Shown: positions 37,073 to 46,053, counted from the stretch's first letter. The stretch: DNA of 64,000 nt from Methylorubrum sp. B1-46 (GCF_021117295.1 NZ_CP088247.1:1203501-1267500), one strand, 5' to 3'. Notes: generated by a model from the sequence alone, not told the origin. Translations and numbers: made by a program.

Positions 37073-38272
37073 TCAGCGCAGGAGCTGGAGGATGCCCTGC
37101 TGCGCCTGGTTGGCGAGCGAGAGTGCCGAGATGCCCAGCGACTGACGCGTCGAGAGTGCCTGGGAGTTCGCCGCCTCCTCGTTGAGGTCGGCGTTGGTGA
37201 GGTTCGCCGCGCCGGTATCGAGGATGTTGACGATCCGCTTGGTGAAGTCCTGCCGGTTCTGCACCACGGAAAGGTTCGAGCCGAAGGTCGAGCTTGCTGC
37301 GCGCAGGGTGTCCGAGGACTTGGTCAGGCCGGTGAGCGTGCCCTTGATGTCGGCGTCGAGCAGGAAGTTGCTCTGGCCATTCACCGTCGAGCCCGAATTG
37401 CCGGTGATCGGGGTCAGCTTGAGGCCGTCCGCCGTCAGATCCTGACCCTGCACGTCGAGGTTGGCGGTGTCCCGCTCGTTGAAGCTGATATGCAGTTTGT
37501 TGGTCGGATCGCCGTTGCTGATCAGGTTCACACCGTTGAAGCTCGAATCCTTGGCGAGCTGCGTGATCTGGATCAGCAGACTGTTGTACTGTTGAGCAAG
37601 CTTGTTGCGTGCATCGACACCCGACACGGTCAGGTCCGAGCCGGCGGAGACGGCGTCATTGCTGGCACCGTACTTGTTGGGCGCGCTGGTGCCCTGGGCG
37701 AAGCCGAGGGCGTCCTGATCGGCCGTGGTCTCGAACTCGACCGCAGAACTGGCGTTCAGCACAATCTTCTTGCCGGTCGTGTCCTTCGAGAACATCGTCA
37801 CGTTCGTGCCGGCCGCCGAATTCAGCGCCGTGATGGCCGCGTCGATGGTGGCGCCGCTGGGGATGATCGCCGACTTGCTCGCGCCGTTGATGTAGAAGTT
37901 GACCGTGGCGGCGGAGGACGCAGGGGCGGTGTAGTTGTTTGTCGCGGTACCGGTCGTGGTGATCTGGGTCGAGAGCGCCTGGTTGGCGGTGGACTTGGCC
38001 GAGTCGATCAGCTTCTGGATCGAGGTGATGCCCTGGTTGGCCGCCTGGATCGTCTGGATGCCGTTCGAAATCGAGTCGAGCAGCGCACCGAGGTCGCCCG
38101 AGCGGCTGTTGAAGGCCTGTGCGGTGAAGAAGTTGACGGGATTGTCGAGGGCGGAGGAGACCTTGAGGCCCGTCGCCAGACGCCCCTGGGTGGTGGCCGT
38201 CAGGGCCGAGGTGTCCTGCAGCGAGAGCAGGTTCTGACGAGTGGCGGCCGAAAGCGTGACGCTGGAAGACAT
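37073..38272 (-). CDS. Flagellin, left copy
   Basis: The 399-residue protein carries the flagellin N-terminus (LSAATRQNLLSLQDTSA, then LATGLKVSSALDNPVNFF) and a C-terminus ending QSLGISALSLANQAQQG. It forms the filament. The middle, about residues 75-218, is identical at the DNA level to its neighbour. ATG 38272 is used; an in-frame TTG at 38281 would add three residues. Its own terminator follows. The two flagellins are separated by 183 bp. Confidence 0.95.
   Translation of the reverse strand: MSSSVTLSAATRQNLLSLQDTSALTATTQGRLATGLKVSSALDNPVNFFTAQAFNSRSGDLGALLDSISNGIQTIQAANQGITSIQKLIDSAKSTANQALSTQITTTGTATNNYTAPASSAATVNFYINGASKSAIIPSGATIDAAITALNSAAGTNVTMFSKDTTGKKIVLNASSAVEFETTADQDALGFAQGTSAPNKYGASNDAVSAGSDLTVSGVDARNKLAQQYNSLLIQITQLAKDSSFNGVNLISNGDPTNKLHISFNERDTANLDVQGQDLTADGLKLTPITGNSGSTVNGQSNFLLDADIKGTLTGLTKSSDTLRAASSTFGSNLSVVQNRQDFTKRIVNILDTGAANLTNADLNEEAANSQALSTRQSLGISALSLANQAQQGILQLLR
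37620..38052. repeat. 433-bp segment identical to 39003-39435 (flagellin conversion tract)
   Basis: Every base I compared matches the second flagellin gene, at a constant offset of 1383, whereas the flanking coding sequence differs at many positions. The edges are sharp: C/G mismatches just before 37620 and T/C after 38052. Confidence 0.9.
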
Positions 38273-38455
38273 GGGTAACAACCCCGTTCAGATCGATACC
38301 GAACCTGCATTAGGGTTAATTCACCACGTTCCAGGTTGCCGTAGCGTTAACGAACCTTCTTGACCACGCAAATTTCCCGATTTTGAAATGGGAAGGCGGC
38401 CGGAACAAGGTCCCGGCCGTCTCTTTGCTGGCGCCTTGCGTCTCAGATGACGCGA

Positions 38456-39655
38456 TCAGCGCAGGAGCTGGAGGATGCTCTGCTGTGCCTGGTTGGCGAG
38501 CGAGAGCGCCGAGATGCCCAGCGACTGACGCGTCGACAGCGCCTGGGAGTTCGCCGCTTCGAGGTTCAGATCGGCATTCGTCAGGTTCGCCGAACCGGTA
38601 TCGAGCACGTTGATCAGGTTCTTCGAGAAGTCCTGCCGGTTCTGCACCACGGAGAGGTTCGAACCGAAAGTCGAACTCGCCGTGCGCAGAGTATCCGAGG
38701 CCTTGGTCAAGTTGGTCAACGTGCTCGTGATGCTGGTGTCGAGCAGGAAGTTGCCCTTGCCGTCGACGGTCGATCCGGAATTGCCGGTGATCGAGGTCAG
38801 CTTCAGGCCGTCCGCCGTCAGATCTTGGCCCTGCACGTCGAGGTTCGAGCTGTCCTTTTCGTTGAAGGCAATGTGCAGCTTGTTGGTCGGATCGCCGTTG
38901 CTGATCAGGTTGGTACCGTTGAAGCTCGAATCTTTGGCGAGCTGCGTGATCTGAGTCAGCAGGCTGTTGTACTGCTCGGAAAGCTTCTTGCGGGCATCAA
39001 CGCCCGACACGGTCAGGTCCGAGCCGGCGGAGACGGCGTCATTGCTGGCACCGTACTTGTTGGGCGCGCTGGTGCCCTGGGCGAAGCCGAGGGCGTCCTG
39101 ATCGGCCGTGGTCTCGAACTCGACCGCAGAACTGGCGTTCAGCACAATCTTCTTGCCGGTCGTGTCCTTCGAGAACATCGTCACGTTCGTGCCGGCCGCC
39201 GAATTCAGCGCCGTGATGGCCGCGTCGATGGTGGCGCCGCTGGGGATGATCGCCGACTTGCTCGCGCCGTTGATGTAGAAGTTGACCGTGGCGGCGGAGG
39301 ACGCAGGGGCGGTGTAGTTGTTTGTCGCGGTACCGGTCGTGGTGATCTGGGTCGAGAGCGCCTGGTTGGCGGTGGACTTGGCCGAGTCGATCAGCTTCTG
39401 GATCGAGGTGATGCCCTGGTTGGCCGCCTGGATCGCCTGAATGCCGTTCGAGATACCGTCGAGCAGGCCGCCAAGATCGGTCGAGCGGTTGGACAGGTTC
39501 TGAGCGGTGAAGAAGTTGACGGGATTGTCGAGGGCGGAGGAAACCTTCTTGCCGGTGGCGAGGCGGTTCTGGGTGGTGGCCGTCAGGGCCGAGGTGTCCT
39601 GCAGCGAGAGCAGGTTCTGACGAGTGGCGGCCGAAAGCGTGATGCCGGAAGACAT
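38456..39655 (-). CDS. Flagellin, right copy
   Basis: 399 residues, same length as the left copy. It has the same terminal filament-forming regions but with substitutions such as GKKVSS for GLKVSS and QNLSNRST for QAFNSRSG. The ribosome-binding site AAGGATC is clearer than in the left copy. It is divergent from flbT. No flaF is adjacent. Confidence 0.95.
   Translation of the reverse strand: MSSGITLSAATRQNLLSLQDTSALTATTQNRLATGKKVSSALDNPVNFFTAQNLSNRSTDLGGLLDGISNGIQAIQAANQGITSIQKLIDSAKSTANQALSTQITTTGTATNNYTAPASSAATVNFYINGASKSAIIPSGATIDAAITALNSAAGTNVTMFSKDTTGKKIVLNASSAVEFETTADQDALGFAQGTSAPNKYGASNDAVSAGSDLTVSGVDARKKLSEQYNSLLTQITQLAKDSSFNGTNLISNGDPTNKLHIAFNEKDSSNLDVQGQDLTADGLKLTSITGNSGSTVDGKGNFLLDTSITSTLTNLTKASDTLRTASSTFGSNLSVVQNRQDFSKNLINVLDTGSANLTNADLNLEAANSQALSTRQSLGISALSLANQAQQSILQLLR
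39003..39435. repeat. 433-bp segment identical to 37620-38052
   Basis: Second copy of the flagellin conversion tract; see the finding for why the pattern is unusual. Confidence 0.9.
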
Positions 39656-39858
39656 GGGGGCGATCCTTGTGGGTCTTGATGCCGCCCTTTTGGCGACATC
39701 CGGACCCTCCACCCCGCGCCTTGCCGAGACCTTAATCCGATCGCCGGATTCATGGGCTTTCGCCCGCCAAACGCAAGCAGAGCGAAAAGCTCTGCGATCA
39801 TGGTTAAAAGAATTTCGTCGCCTTTGCTTCGGCTCGACCTATCAAGGATTTGTTCACC

Positions 39859-40275
39859 ATGGCCCTGCGCATCGAACTCAAGCCTCAGGAGCGGCTGATC
39901 ATCAACGGCGCGCTGATCCGCAACGGCGACCGGCGCTCGACCTTCGTGATCGAGAACCAGTGCAAGTTCCTGCGCGAGAGCGAGATCCTCACCGAATCCG
40001 AGGCCGACACCGCCGCCAAGCAGCTCTGCGTGACGCTCCAGTTCATCTACCTCGCCGACAACCCGCCGGAGGCCGAGGATCTGTTCGTGCGCCAAGCCAC
40101 CGAGATCATGAAGGCATCGCCCAGTATGGCGCCCTACATCCTCGCGATCCAGGACGAACTCTCGGCGAGCCAATACCACCGCGCGATCAAGCGCGGGCGC
40201 GAGCTGATCGCCTACGAGCGCCAGCTCCTCGGCCATCTCGCGGCGAGCCAGGAGGCGGACGCGCCGCAGGGCTGA
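39859..40275 (+). CDS. flbT: FlbT, flagellin mRNA regulator
   Basis: FlbT binds flagellin mRNA in alphaproteobacteria and controls its stability or translation. The 138-residue protein has the family pattern MALRIELKP, ALIRNGDRRSTFVIEN and LCVTLQFIYLAD. ATG 39859 is preceded by AAGGAT; an upstream TTG is in frame but unlikely. It is divergent from the right flagellin across 203 bp, which holds both promoters. Confidence 0.95.
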   Translation: MALRIELKPQERLIINGALIRNGDRRSTFVIENQCKFLRESEILTESEADTAAKQLCVTLQFIYLADNPPEAEDLFVRQATEIMKASPSMAPYILAIQDELSASQYHRAIKRGRELIAYERQLLGHLAASQEADAPQG

Positions 40276-40318
40276 GCGGCGCCCTTCGCGCGATGGGGAC
40301 CTCCGCGCGACGGCCGGA

Positions 40319-40534
40319 TCAGACGATGCCGCTCTTCTCGTAGGGCCAGGGCTTGCCGAGATGCGCGGCGACCCGGGCCGCGTCGGAGCCGACCGCCTCG
40401 ACCGCCGCCTGCACCTGCTCGGCCGACACTTCGAACCGGCGCGCCCAGTAGGCGCGGTCGCGCGGCGCTTCGAGCACCACCTGGGCGGGATCGCCGCTCA
40501 CCCCATGTCCCGCATCGGACGCTTCCTGCACCAT
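40319..40534 (-). CDS. DUF3606 family small protein
   Basis: The 71-residue protein has DRAYWARRFEVSAEQVQAAV and ARVAAHLGKPW, typical of the DUF3606 family; the function is unknown. Members often appear among stress-induced genes. A degenerate EcfG-type promoter lies upstream (GGAAC at 40612-40608 on the minus strand, GGTT 18 nt further). GGAGG sits before the ATG. Confidence 0.75.
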   Translation of the reverse strand: MVQEASDAGHGVSGDPAQVVLEAPRDRAYWARRFEVSAEQVQAAVEAVGSDAARVAAHLGKPWPYEKSGIV

Positions 40535-40631
40535 CCTCCGGCCTCCTTCGATCGCGCCCGCAACGGCGAGCGGCTACCAGGGACAAACCGGCGAGCGGGG
40601 CTCGAAGGTTCCGGATGCCGGGCCTTTCGGC

Positions 40632-41786
40632 TCAGGCCTCGCGCGGCGCCACCGGCCCGGACCGAAGGCGCGGCGGGGAGGCCGGGGCGGGTGCGATGTG
40701 GAAGGCGGCCGGGCGCCGGAACAGGAAGTCCAGGCGCGTGCCGCGCACCAGCCGCTCGAAGGCGAGCGGCACCGTCACCGCCGCAACGGTGACGACGAGG
40801 CTCGCCAAACCGACATCAAGGGCGAGATCGGGCAGCGCCCCGTTGAACCGGGCGATCACGGTGCGGGTGAGCGCCATCGGCAGGAAGAAGCCGAGATAGA
40901 TCACGATGGAGCGCTCGCCGCAGGCGCGCAGCGCCGCGGTCACCGGCCCGCCCGCCCGCGTCATCAGCGCGGCGAAGGCGACGATGGCGAGCGCACCCAC
41001 CGTGCCGAGCCCGAGGCTCACCACCGGCAGGCGCGCGAGGGTCGGCAGGCCCTCGATCCCCGTCGGCGTGAACACGAACACGGCCTCCAGCGCCGCCCAC
41101 AAGGCGAGGCCCGCGAGCGCTAGCCCTGCCCGCTCACGCACCCGGTCGGCGAAGCGGAAGATCCACTCGGCGAAGAGGTAGCCGCCGAGGAAGTAGACGT
41201 AGCGCTCGCAGAACTCGTCGAGGAGTTCGGGCAGGCCGTGCGTGGGCAGGATCTGCAGCGCGGCCGCAGCGACGAGGAGCACGGCCGGCGGAACCCGGCG
41301 GTGGAGCAACTTCGTCACCACCGAGAACACGGCAAGCAGGTAGACGAACCACAGCGTCGAGTAAGGCACCACCAGCGCCTCGGCGAGGTGCAGGCCGAAC
41401 GCGGCGAGCTTGTCCGCCGGTCCCTCCGCCCCCCCGACGATCGATCCAGCCTTGAACAGCGACTGGATCACCACCCAGAGCGCGTAGAAATAGGCGAAGT
41501 GGACCACCCGGCGGTCCGCGAACAGGCGCCAGTCGCGATCGATCACCCGGCCGAGGAAGAGCCCCGAGAGCAGGAAGAAGTCGGGGATCCGGAACGGCCG
41601 GGCGAATTCGACGACATCGTGCAGGAAGCCCTCGCCGCCGAGAGCCTCGCCGGTGCCGAGCGTCGAGTGCATCATCACGACGAGGATGATGCACAGGCCC
41701 TTGGCGACATCGACCCAGGCGAGCCGGGCGGCCTCCTCGGGATGCGGGCGAAGGGGGCGGGTGGCCGCGGTGGAGGCTGCGGTCAT
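40632..41786 (-). CDS. Acyltransferase 3 / OpgC-like membrane protein
   Basis: The 384-residue protein has about ten membrane helices. The first region, WVDVAKGLCIILVVMMHST, carries the conserved histidine of acyltransferase 3 proteins, and FRIPDFFLLSGLFLGR is the second signature. Such enzymes add acetyl or succinyl groups to polysaccharides or glucans. ATG 41786 is chosen as a 5' extension lacks similarity. No sugar gene cluster surrounds it. Confidence 0.85.
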   Translation of the reverse strand: MTAASTAATRPLRPHPEEAARLAWVDVAKGLCIILVVMMHSTLGTGEALGGEGFLHDVVEFARPFRIPDFFLLSGLFLGRVIDRDWRLFADRRVVHFAYFYALWVVIQSLFKAGSIVGGAEGPADKLAAFGLHLAEALVVPYSTLWFVYLLAVFSVVTKLLHRRVPPAVLLVAAAALQILPTHGLPELLDEFCERYVYFLGGYLFAEWIFRFADRVRERAGLALAGLALWAALEAVFVFTPTGIEGLPTLARLPVVSLGLGTVGALAIVAFAALMTRAGGPVTAALRACGERSIVIYLGFFLPMALTRTVIARFNGALPDLALDVGLASLVVTVAAVTVPLAFERLVRGTRLDFLFRRPAAFHIAPAPASPPRLRSGPVAPREA

Positions 41787-41963
41787 GGCGGGCGGACCTC
41801 GTCCGGACGGGATCGAGCCCCCATCCTCGCACCCGTGGGTTAAGCGCCCGCGAGCCATGCCCTGCGATTTCGCCGTGCGGTTAATGCCTCACCAAGGCGA
41901 TCGATGAATTTCTCGCAGGGACCGCGCCGGCTCTCCAGACAGGTGCTGGTCCGGATGCCGTGC

Positions 41964-42554
41964 CTAGAAGCACCCTCGTTTGGCAAGCACACGCCCGACC
42001 GCCCACAGCAAGGCATCGACCGCCGGACGCAGCGCCGGCCGCTCGTGTTCGCCCACTTCATCGATGGTGCGCCGAGCCTGGAGCGCGCAGGATGCGAGGC
42101 GCTCGAGCGGCGGCTCATTCCGGTGCAGGATGAAGAAGGCGCGATCGCCGACGGGCCGTTTCAGCTTGCTCTCGGTGGTGTTGACGACAATGCCGCGTCC
42201 GACGACGTCGCCCGTGCTGTCATCGCGCTCATAGTACCCCCGCGCCAGCACCCACCGTACGCCGCTCGCTTCCGAGCACACGCGATACTCGCCGACGAAC
42301 AACCCGCCATGCTCGCTCACGCGATCGATATTGGTGAAGAACTCGTCCCGGTCGGCCGGCAGGATCGCCTCGGCGTAATCCGCCAGCGGCAATCCGATTG
42401 CGGCTTGCCATGGATCGAGATTGAACAACCCGGCCGCGATTGGGTCGGCAACGGTGCGGTCGTTTCTCAAGTCTGTTTCCCAAGTCCCGACTTGAGAGGC
42501 AATTGACGTGTCAGGCAGAGACCCCAGCCAGTATCGACCCGTATCATATGGCAT
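41964..42554 (-). CDS. Orphan PAS-domain protein
   Basis: A 196-residue protein with one PAS fold. It contains IHPADRDEFF-like PADRDEFFTNIDRV, then GEYRV, VRWVLARG and the PAC-type GRGIVVNTTESKLK. No kinase, cyclase or DNA-binding domain follows; the last 60 residues are a helix with paired charges and a terminal Cys. It may partner another protein or be a fragment. No operon is visible. Confidence 0.75.
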   Translation of the reverse strand: MPYDTGRYWLGSLPDTSIASQVGTWETDLRNDRTVADPIAAGLFNLDPWQAAIGLPLADYAEAILPADRDEFFTNIDRVSEHGGLFVGEYRVCSEASGVRWVLARGYYERDDSTGDVVGRGIVVNTTESKLKRPVGDRAFFILHRNEPPLERLASCALQARRTIDEVGEHERPALRPAVDALLWAVGRVLAKRGCF

Positions 42555-42697
42555 GCCCAGACACCCTACGCACGTTAATCTAGGATGGCGACCAAACGAA
42601 AAGCCTGCATCAACTTGCTGATCATGTGTCCGGAGAGCGGGGAGAGGGTGAAGGACATGAGCGCATTCCCTCCCCAGATCGAGGCTAGCCAGTTTCC

Positions 42698-42991
42698 ATG
42701 ACGAAATCGAATCGCCTGCGAGAACTCGCAGACGTGCTTGGCGTTCCAGTCACTGCGTTCCGCGCTTCGAAGGATTTTCATCACCTGTATGTAGACGCGG
42801 AGGGCAAGCGCTGGCTCTTGACGCTCGATGCGCAAGGCAAACCCGTCGTGTGCAGCACTGCCGGAGATGTGGATCAGAACACTGCTGGGGAGAGCGTGTC
42901 CTTGTTCTTACGTCGCGACGAAGAATGCCCTCAGCGTGACGCGCTGACCGCGCTCATCGAGCGGCTTCTCGCGGCGCATCTCAAGGAGTGA
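42698..42991 (+). CDS. Small protein of unknown function
   Basis: 97 residues in a mixed alpha/beta pattern (LRELADVLGVPVTAFRAS, then LYVDAEGKRWLLTLDAQG), ending in a short helix. I do not recognise it. The first part resembles a helix-turn-helix half, but no full motif is present. It is divergent from the PAS gene. Confidence 0.55.
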   Translation: MTKSNRLRELADVLGVPVTAFRASKDFHHLYVDAEGKRWLLTLDAQGKPVVCSTAGDVDQNTAGESVSLFLRRDEECPQRDALTALIERLLAAHLKE

Positions 42992-43034
42992 TGCAATCCG
43001 CCTGCCACACGCCCGTCAGCCGCCCTTCTGCCCT

Positions 43035-43562
43035 TCACCCTGACCGCCGCAGGCCGCCGTCGCCGCGCCGCGTGCGGGTCATGCGCGTGGGCGCGTGGAA
43101 GTCGTCGGGCTTGCCGCGCACCCAATCGAGGAAGCGGGCGATCTCGGGATCGGCGCGGAGCGCTTCGACCTCGGCCAACCTGCGGGCGATCTCGGCCTCG
43201 CTGTAGCGGGCGTGGATCGCCGAGTGGCAGATCTGATGCAGCCGCACGGTCGCCCCGCGGGCGCCGCCTTTCAGCTTCGGCGTGAGGTGGTGCAGGCTCT
43301 GGCGCGCATGCGGCGGGATCGGGCGCTCGCAGAGCGGGCAGACCGGTTGGGCTGCCGGCTTCGGCCCATGCGTCTCCGGATCCGCGTCGCGCCAGCGACG
43401 GGCGCGCCGCCCGACCACCTTTGTCACTCCATTCAGCGCCCCGGTCCCGCCGGGCACGAGGGAAACGGCCGGAACGGCCGCGCGGCTCCCGCCCTCGCCC
43501 TGCGTCACCGGCGCCGCTCCACCGGCCGGACGCCTCGGGGATGCGTCCACGGCTCGGCCCAT
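43035..43562 (-). CDS. HNH endonuclease
   Basis: The 175-residue protein has a CPLC...HHLTPKLKGG zinc-type HNH core, with a paired histidine and NH-equivalent helix in HQICHSAIHA. It probably cleaves DNA. The N-terminal 60 residues are Gly/Ala/Arg-rich and unstructured, so an internal start is possible. It is isolated and not inside a recognised mobile element. Confidence 0.82.
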   Translation of the reverse strand: MGRAVDASPRRPAGGAAPVTQGEGGSRAAVPAVSLVPGGTGALNGVTKVVGRRARRWRDADPETHGPKPAAQPVCPLCERPIPPHARQSLHHLTPKLKGGARGATVRLHQICHSAIHARYSEAEIARRLAEVEALRADPEIARFLDWVRGKPDDFHAPTRMTRTRRGDGGLRRSG

Positions 43563-43641
43563 GTCTTGTTGCGGCGGAGAGCGCAGGCTACCCCTGAGCG
43601 CGAGGGGTCAGCATCGGCCAGGAGCAGCAGGAGCGGGCGGC

Positions 43642-44070
43642 ATGAAGCGGACGACCATCGATTCCAAGCTCACCGTGGCGCATCAGCCGAGCCTCGCCGA
43701 GATCGAGGCGCTCGGAGCCGAGGGCGTGCGCCTGCTCATCAACAACCGCCCCGACGGCGAGGAGCCGGGCCAGCCCGGCGCGGCGGCCGAGCGCGCGGCG
43801 GCGGAGGCGGCGGGCCTGGGCTATCTCGACCTGCCGGTGACCGGCCCCACCCTCACCCGCGAGGCGGTGGAGCGCTTCCACGCGGCGGTCGAGGCGGCGC
43901 CGGGTCCGGTCGTCGCCCATTGCCGCAGCGGCACGCGCTCGCTGACGCTCTGGGTGATCGGCGAAGTGCTCGCCGGGCACCTCCGGCGCGACGAGGTGGC
44001 CGCCTACGGCGCCCGCCACGGCTACGACCTCTCCGGCGCCGAGCGCTGGCTCGCCGCCAACGCGGGCTGA
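43642..44070 (+). CDS. DUF442 / TIGR01244-type phosphatase
   Basis: The 142-residue protein has the family signature VVAHCRSGTRSLTLW (around residue 95), where the cysteine is the nucleophile as in dual-specificity phosphatases. NNRPDGEEPGQP is also conserved. Close relatives are called beta-lactamase hydrolase-like (Blh) because they fuse to a hydrolase; here the domain stands alone. GGAGCGGG precedes the ATG. Confidence 0.85.
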   Translation: MKRTTIDSKLTVAHQPSLAEIEALGAEGVRLLINNRPDGEEPGQPGAAAERAAAEAAGLGYLDLPVTGPTLTREAVERFHAAVEAAPGPVVAHCRSGTRSLTLWVIGEVLAGHLRRDEVAAYGARHGYDLSGAERWLAANAG

Positions 44071-44077
44071 GCCCGGC

Positions 44078-44830
44078 TTACTGCCCCGGCATGGTGAGGA
44101 TCATCGGCCCGTTGCGGGTGGCGACGACCGTGTGCTCGTACTGCACCGTGAGGGCCTGCGGCCGGCTGTAGAGCGTCCAGGGATCGTCGCCGTCCTCGGC
44201 GAAATCGGCGCCCAGCGACAGGAACGGCTCGACCGTCAGCACCATGCCCTCGCGCATGATCCGGCGCTCGGACGGGTCGGGCCAGGTCGCGATCTCGGTC
44301 GGCTCCTCGTGCAGCGACAGGCCGACCCCGTGGCTGGCGAGGTTGCGCACCAGCGTGTAGCCGTTCTTGTGGGCGAAGCTGCCCACTGCCCGGCCTATCC
44401 CTGAGAGCGGCTTGCCGGCCCCGACCTGCCGCAGGCCCGTCCACATCGCCCGGCGCCCGTCCTTGCACAGCCGCTCGACCGCCCGCGTCACCGGCGGCAC
44501 GGCGAAGGACGCGCCCGTATCGGAAAAGTAGCCGTGCATCTGCGCCGAGACGTCGATGTTGACGAGGTCGCCCGGCGCGATCCGGCGCTCGCCCGGGATG
44601 CCGTGAGCGATCTCCTCGTTGACGCTGATGCAGGTTGCACCGGGAAAGCCGTAGACCGTCTCCGGCGCCGAGCGCGCGCCGGCCGCCTCCAGGAAGGCCC
44701 GCCCGACGTCATCGAGTTCGCGCGTGGTGATACCGGGCTCGATCGCCTCCCCCATCACCGCCAGCGTGTCGGCCACGATGCGCCCGATCCGCTTCAGCCC
44801 CGCCAACTCGTCGTCGTTCGACACCGTCAT
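44078..44830 (-). CDS. map: Type I methionine aminopeptidase
   Basis: It removes the initiating methionine from new proteins. The 250-residue protein has the metal-binding residues in NIDVSAQMHGYFSDTG (two Asp), SHGVGLSLHEEP (His), LTVEPF (Glu) and VQYEHT (Glu). GYFSDTGASF matches the family. ATG 44830 has AGAGGA upstream. It is convergent with the phosphatase gene with 7 bp between stops. Confidence 0.93.
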   Translation of the reverse strand: MTVSNDDELAGLKRIGRIVADTLAVMGEAIEPGITTRELDDVGRAFLEAAGARSAPETVYGFPGATCISVNEEIAHGIPGERRIAPGDLVNIDVSAQMHGYFSDTGASFAVPPVTRAVERLCKDGRRAMWTGLRQVGAGKPLSGIGRAVGSFAHKNGYTLVRNLASHGVGLSLHEEPTEIATWPDPSERRIMREGMVLTVEPFLSLGADFAEDGDDPWTLYSRPQALTVQYEHTVVATRNGPMILTMPGQ

Positions 44831-45426
44831 GTCGCGTCCTCTCGCACGGGGTCCTGCCGCGCCGTCCCGGCCTTTGCCGATTGCAGGAGGCCTCGCGGAC
44901 CGAAGCTCCGGCCGGACGCTTCTGCCATCTCCGGACGCTTCCGCGAAGTCATCGCTGCGGGCCGGTGCCCTGCCCGTACGTGGACGGGCGATCTGCTCGG
45001 GCGGGTACGGGGCAGACGCCGCGCCGACTGGGTCGGGGGCAGGGCAGCGCCTTCGATCCCGCACGAGACTTTCGGAAGTCCGGTGAAACGGCGCGGGCTC
45101 GCAATCCGGAAAATGGAGAGAATTCCGCCCTCGCATCTCCCCTGATGCGCGAGAACATGCATCGGACATCGAGAGATCCGCGCGCCAAAACGACGGGATT
45201 ACCGCAAACAAGACCCAGGGCAGGGATCGGATACGAAGTCCTGCCGCAGGAAATCCGATTGCTCGGACGTAAGCTCCCACGAATTGGCTGCGACCGGCTC
45301 CGGCAACGGGAAAACAGGGAACAGACATCTCTACGTTGCGTTGCGCAACCGATGGCAGGTTTGCGCCCGGTCCGGCCGCAGCGCCGCCACGCCCGACCCT
45401 ATCCGATCGCGCCGGAGGAGCATGTC
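44831..45426. other. 596-bp gap between map and the HdeD-like gene
   Basis: I see no reliable gene here. The open frames are Arg/Pro-rich and look like GC shadow. It contains a stress-type promoter near its right end (45318-45342) and the map promoter at its left end. Confidence 0.6.
45318..45342 (+). promoter_or_regulatory. EcfG (general stress sigma factor) type promoter
   Basis: GGAAC at 45318-45322, then 16 nt and CGTT at 45339-45342, exactly the -35/-10 pair recognised by alphaproteobacterial SigT/EcfG. It lies 85 nt before the HdeD-like start codon on the same strand. Confidence 0.7.
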
Positions 45427-46053
45427 ATGGCTGGAGCGTCCGAGACATCCGGGGCGGCGCCCCCGTCCGACCTGCCGCGGACCGGGCCGGCCCACCTCGA
45501 TGCGATGAGCGCCGTGCTGGCGCGGAACTGGTGGCTCGTGGCCCTGCGCGGCCTCCTCGCGATCCTGTTCGGAGCGATCGCCTTCGTGGCGCCGGGCGCC
45601 TTCGTGCTGTCGCTGGTGCTGTTCTTCTCGGCCTACATGCTAGTCGACGGCGCGTTCGGCATCATCGCCGCGGTGCGGGCGGCGCGGCAGCACGAGCGCT
45701 GGGGCCTCCTGCTGCTCGAAGGCCTGCTCGACCTCGTGGTCGGCGTCGCGGCCTTCCTCGTGCCGGCGGCCGCGGTCTGGGCCTTCGTGCTCCTCGTCGC
45801 GGCCTGGGCCATCCTCTCCGGCGGCTTGATGATCGCGGCGGCCTTCCGCCTCCACCTGGATTACGGCCGCTGGTGGCTCGGTCTCGGCGGCTTGGTCTCG
45901 GTGCTGTTCGGGATCGTGCTCCTGATCAATCCCGGCATGTCGGCGCTGGTGCTGACATGGTGGCTCGGCGCCTATGCCGTGGCCTTCGGCGTCGCGCTGC
46001 TGATCCTCGGCTTCCGTCTGCGCTCCCGCCACGCGGCGACAGGGCGCCCCTGA
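45427..46053 (+). CDS. HdeD/DUF308 family membrane protein
   Basis: The 208-residue protein has six hydrophobic helices in repeated pairs (WWLVALRGLLAILFGAIAF, ...RWWLGLGGLVSVLFGIVLL). HdeD proteins help with acid or general stress. ATG 45427 follows a GGAGGAGC. An EcfG promoter sits upstream, supporting stress induction. Confidence 0.88.
   Translation: MAGASETSGAAPPSDLPRTGPAHLDAMSAVLARNWWLVALRGLLAILFGAIAFVAPGAFVLSLVLFFSAYMLVDGAFGIIAAVRAARQHERWGLLLLEGLLDLVVGVAAFLVPAAAVWAFVLLVAAWAILSGGLMIAAAFRLHLDYGRWWLGLGGLVSVLFGIVLLINPGMSALVLTWWLGAYAVAFGVALLILGFRLRSRHAATGRP

Noticed and set aside
33559..37185. A 1208-residue open frame on the plus strand opposite the class A PBP
   Set aside because: Antisense shadow of a real gene; no domain or ribosome-binding site.
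41800..41860. A tRNA-like T-arm (GGGGGCTCGATCCCG on the minus strand) ahead of the acyltransferase gene
   Set aside because: I could not fold a full cloverleaf: no acceptor stem or valid anticodon loop. It is at best a remnant, so it is not listed.
44831..45426. Open frames in the 596-bp gap beside map
   Set aside because: Arg/Pro-rich, no start signals and no similarity; the region reads as non-coding with promoters.
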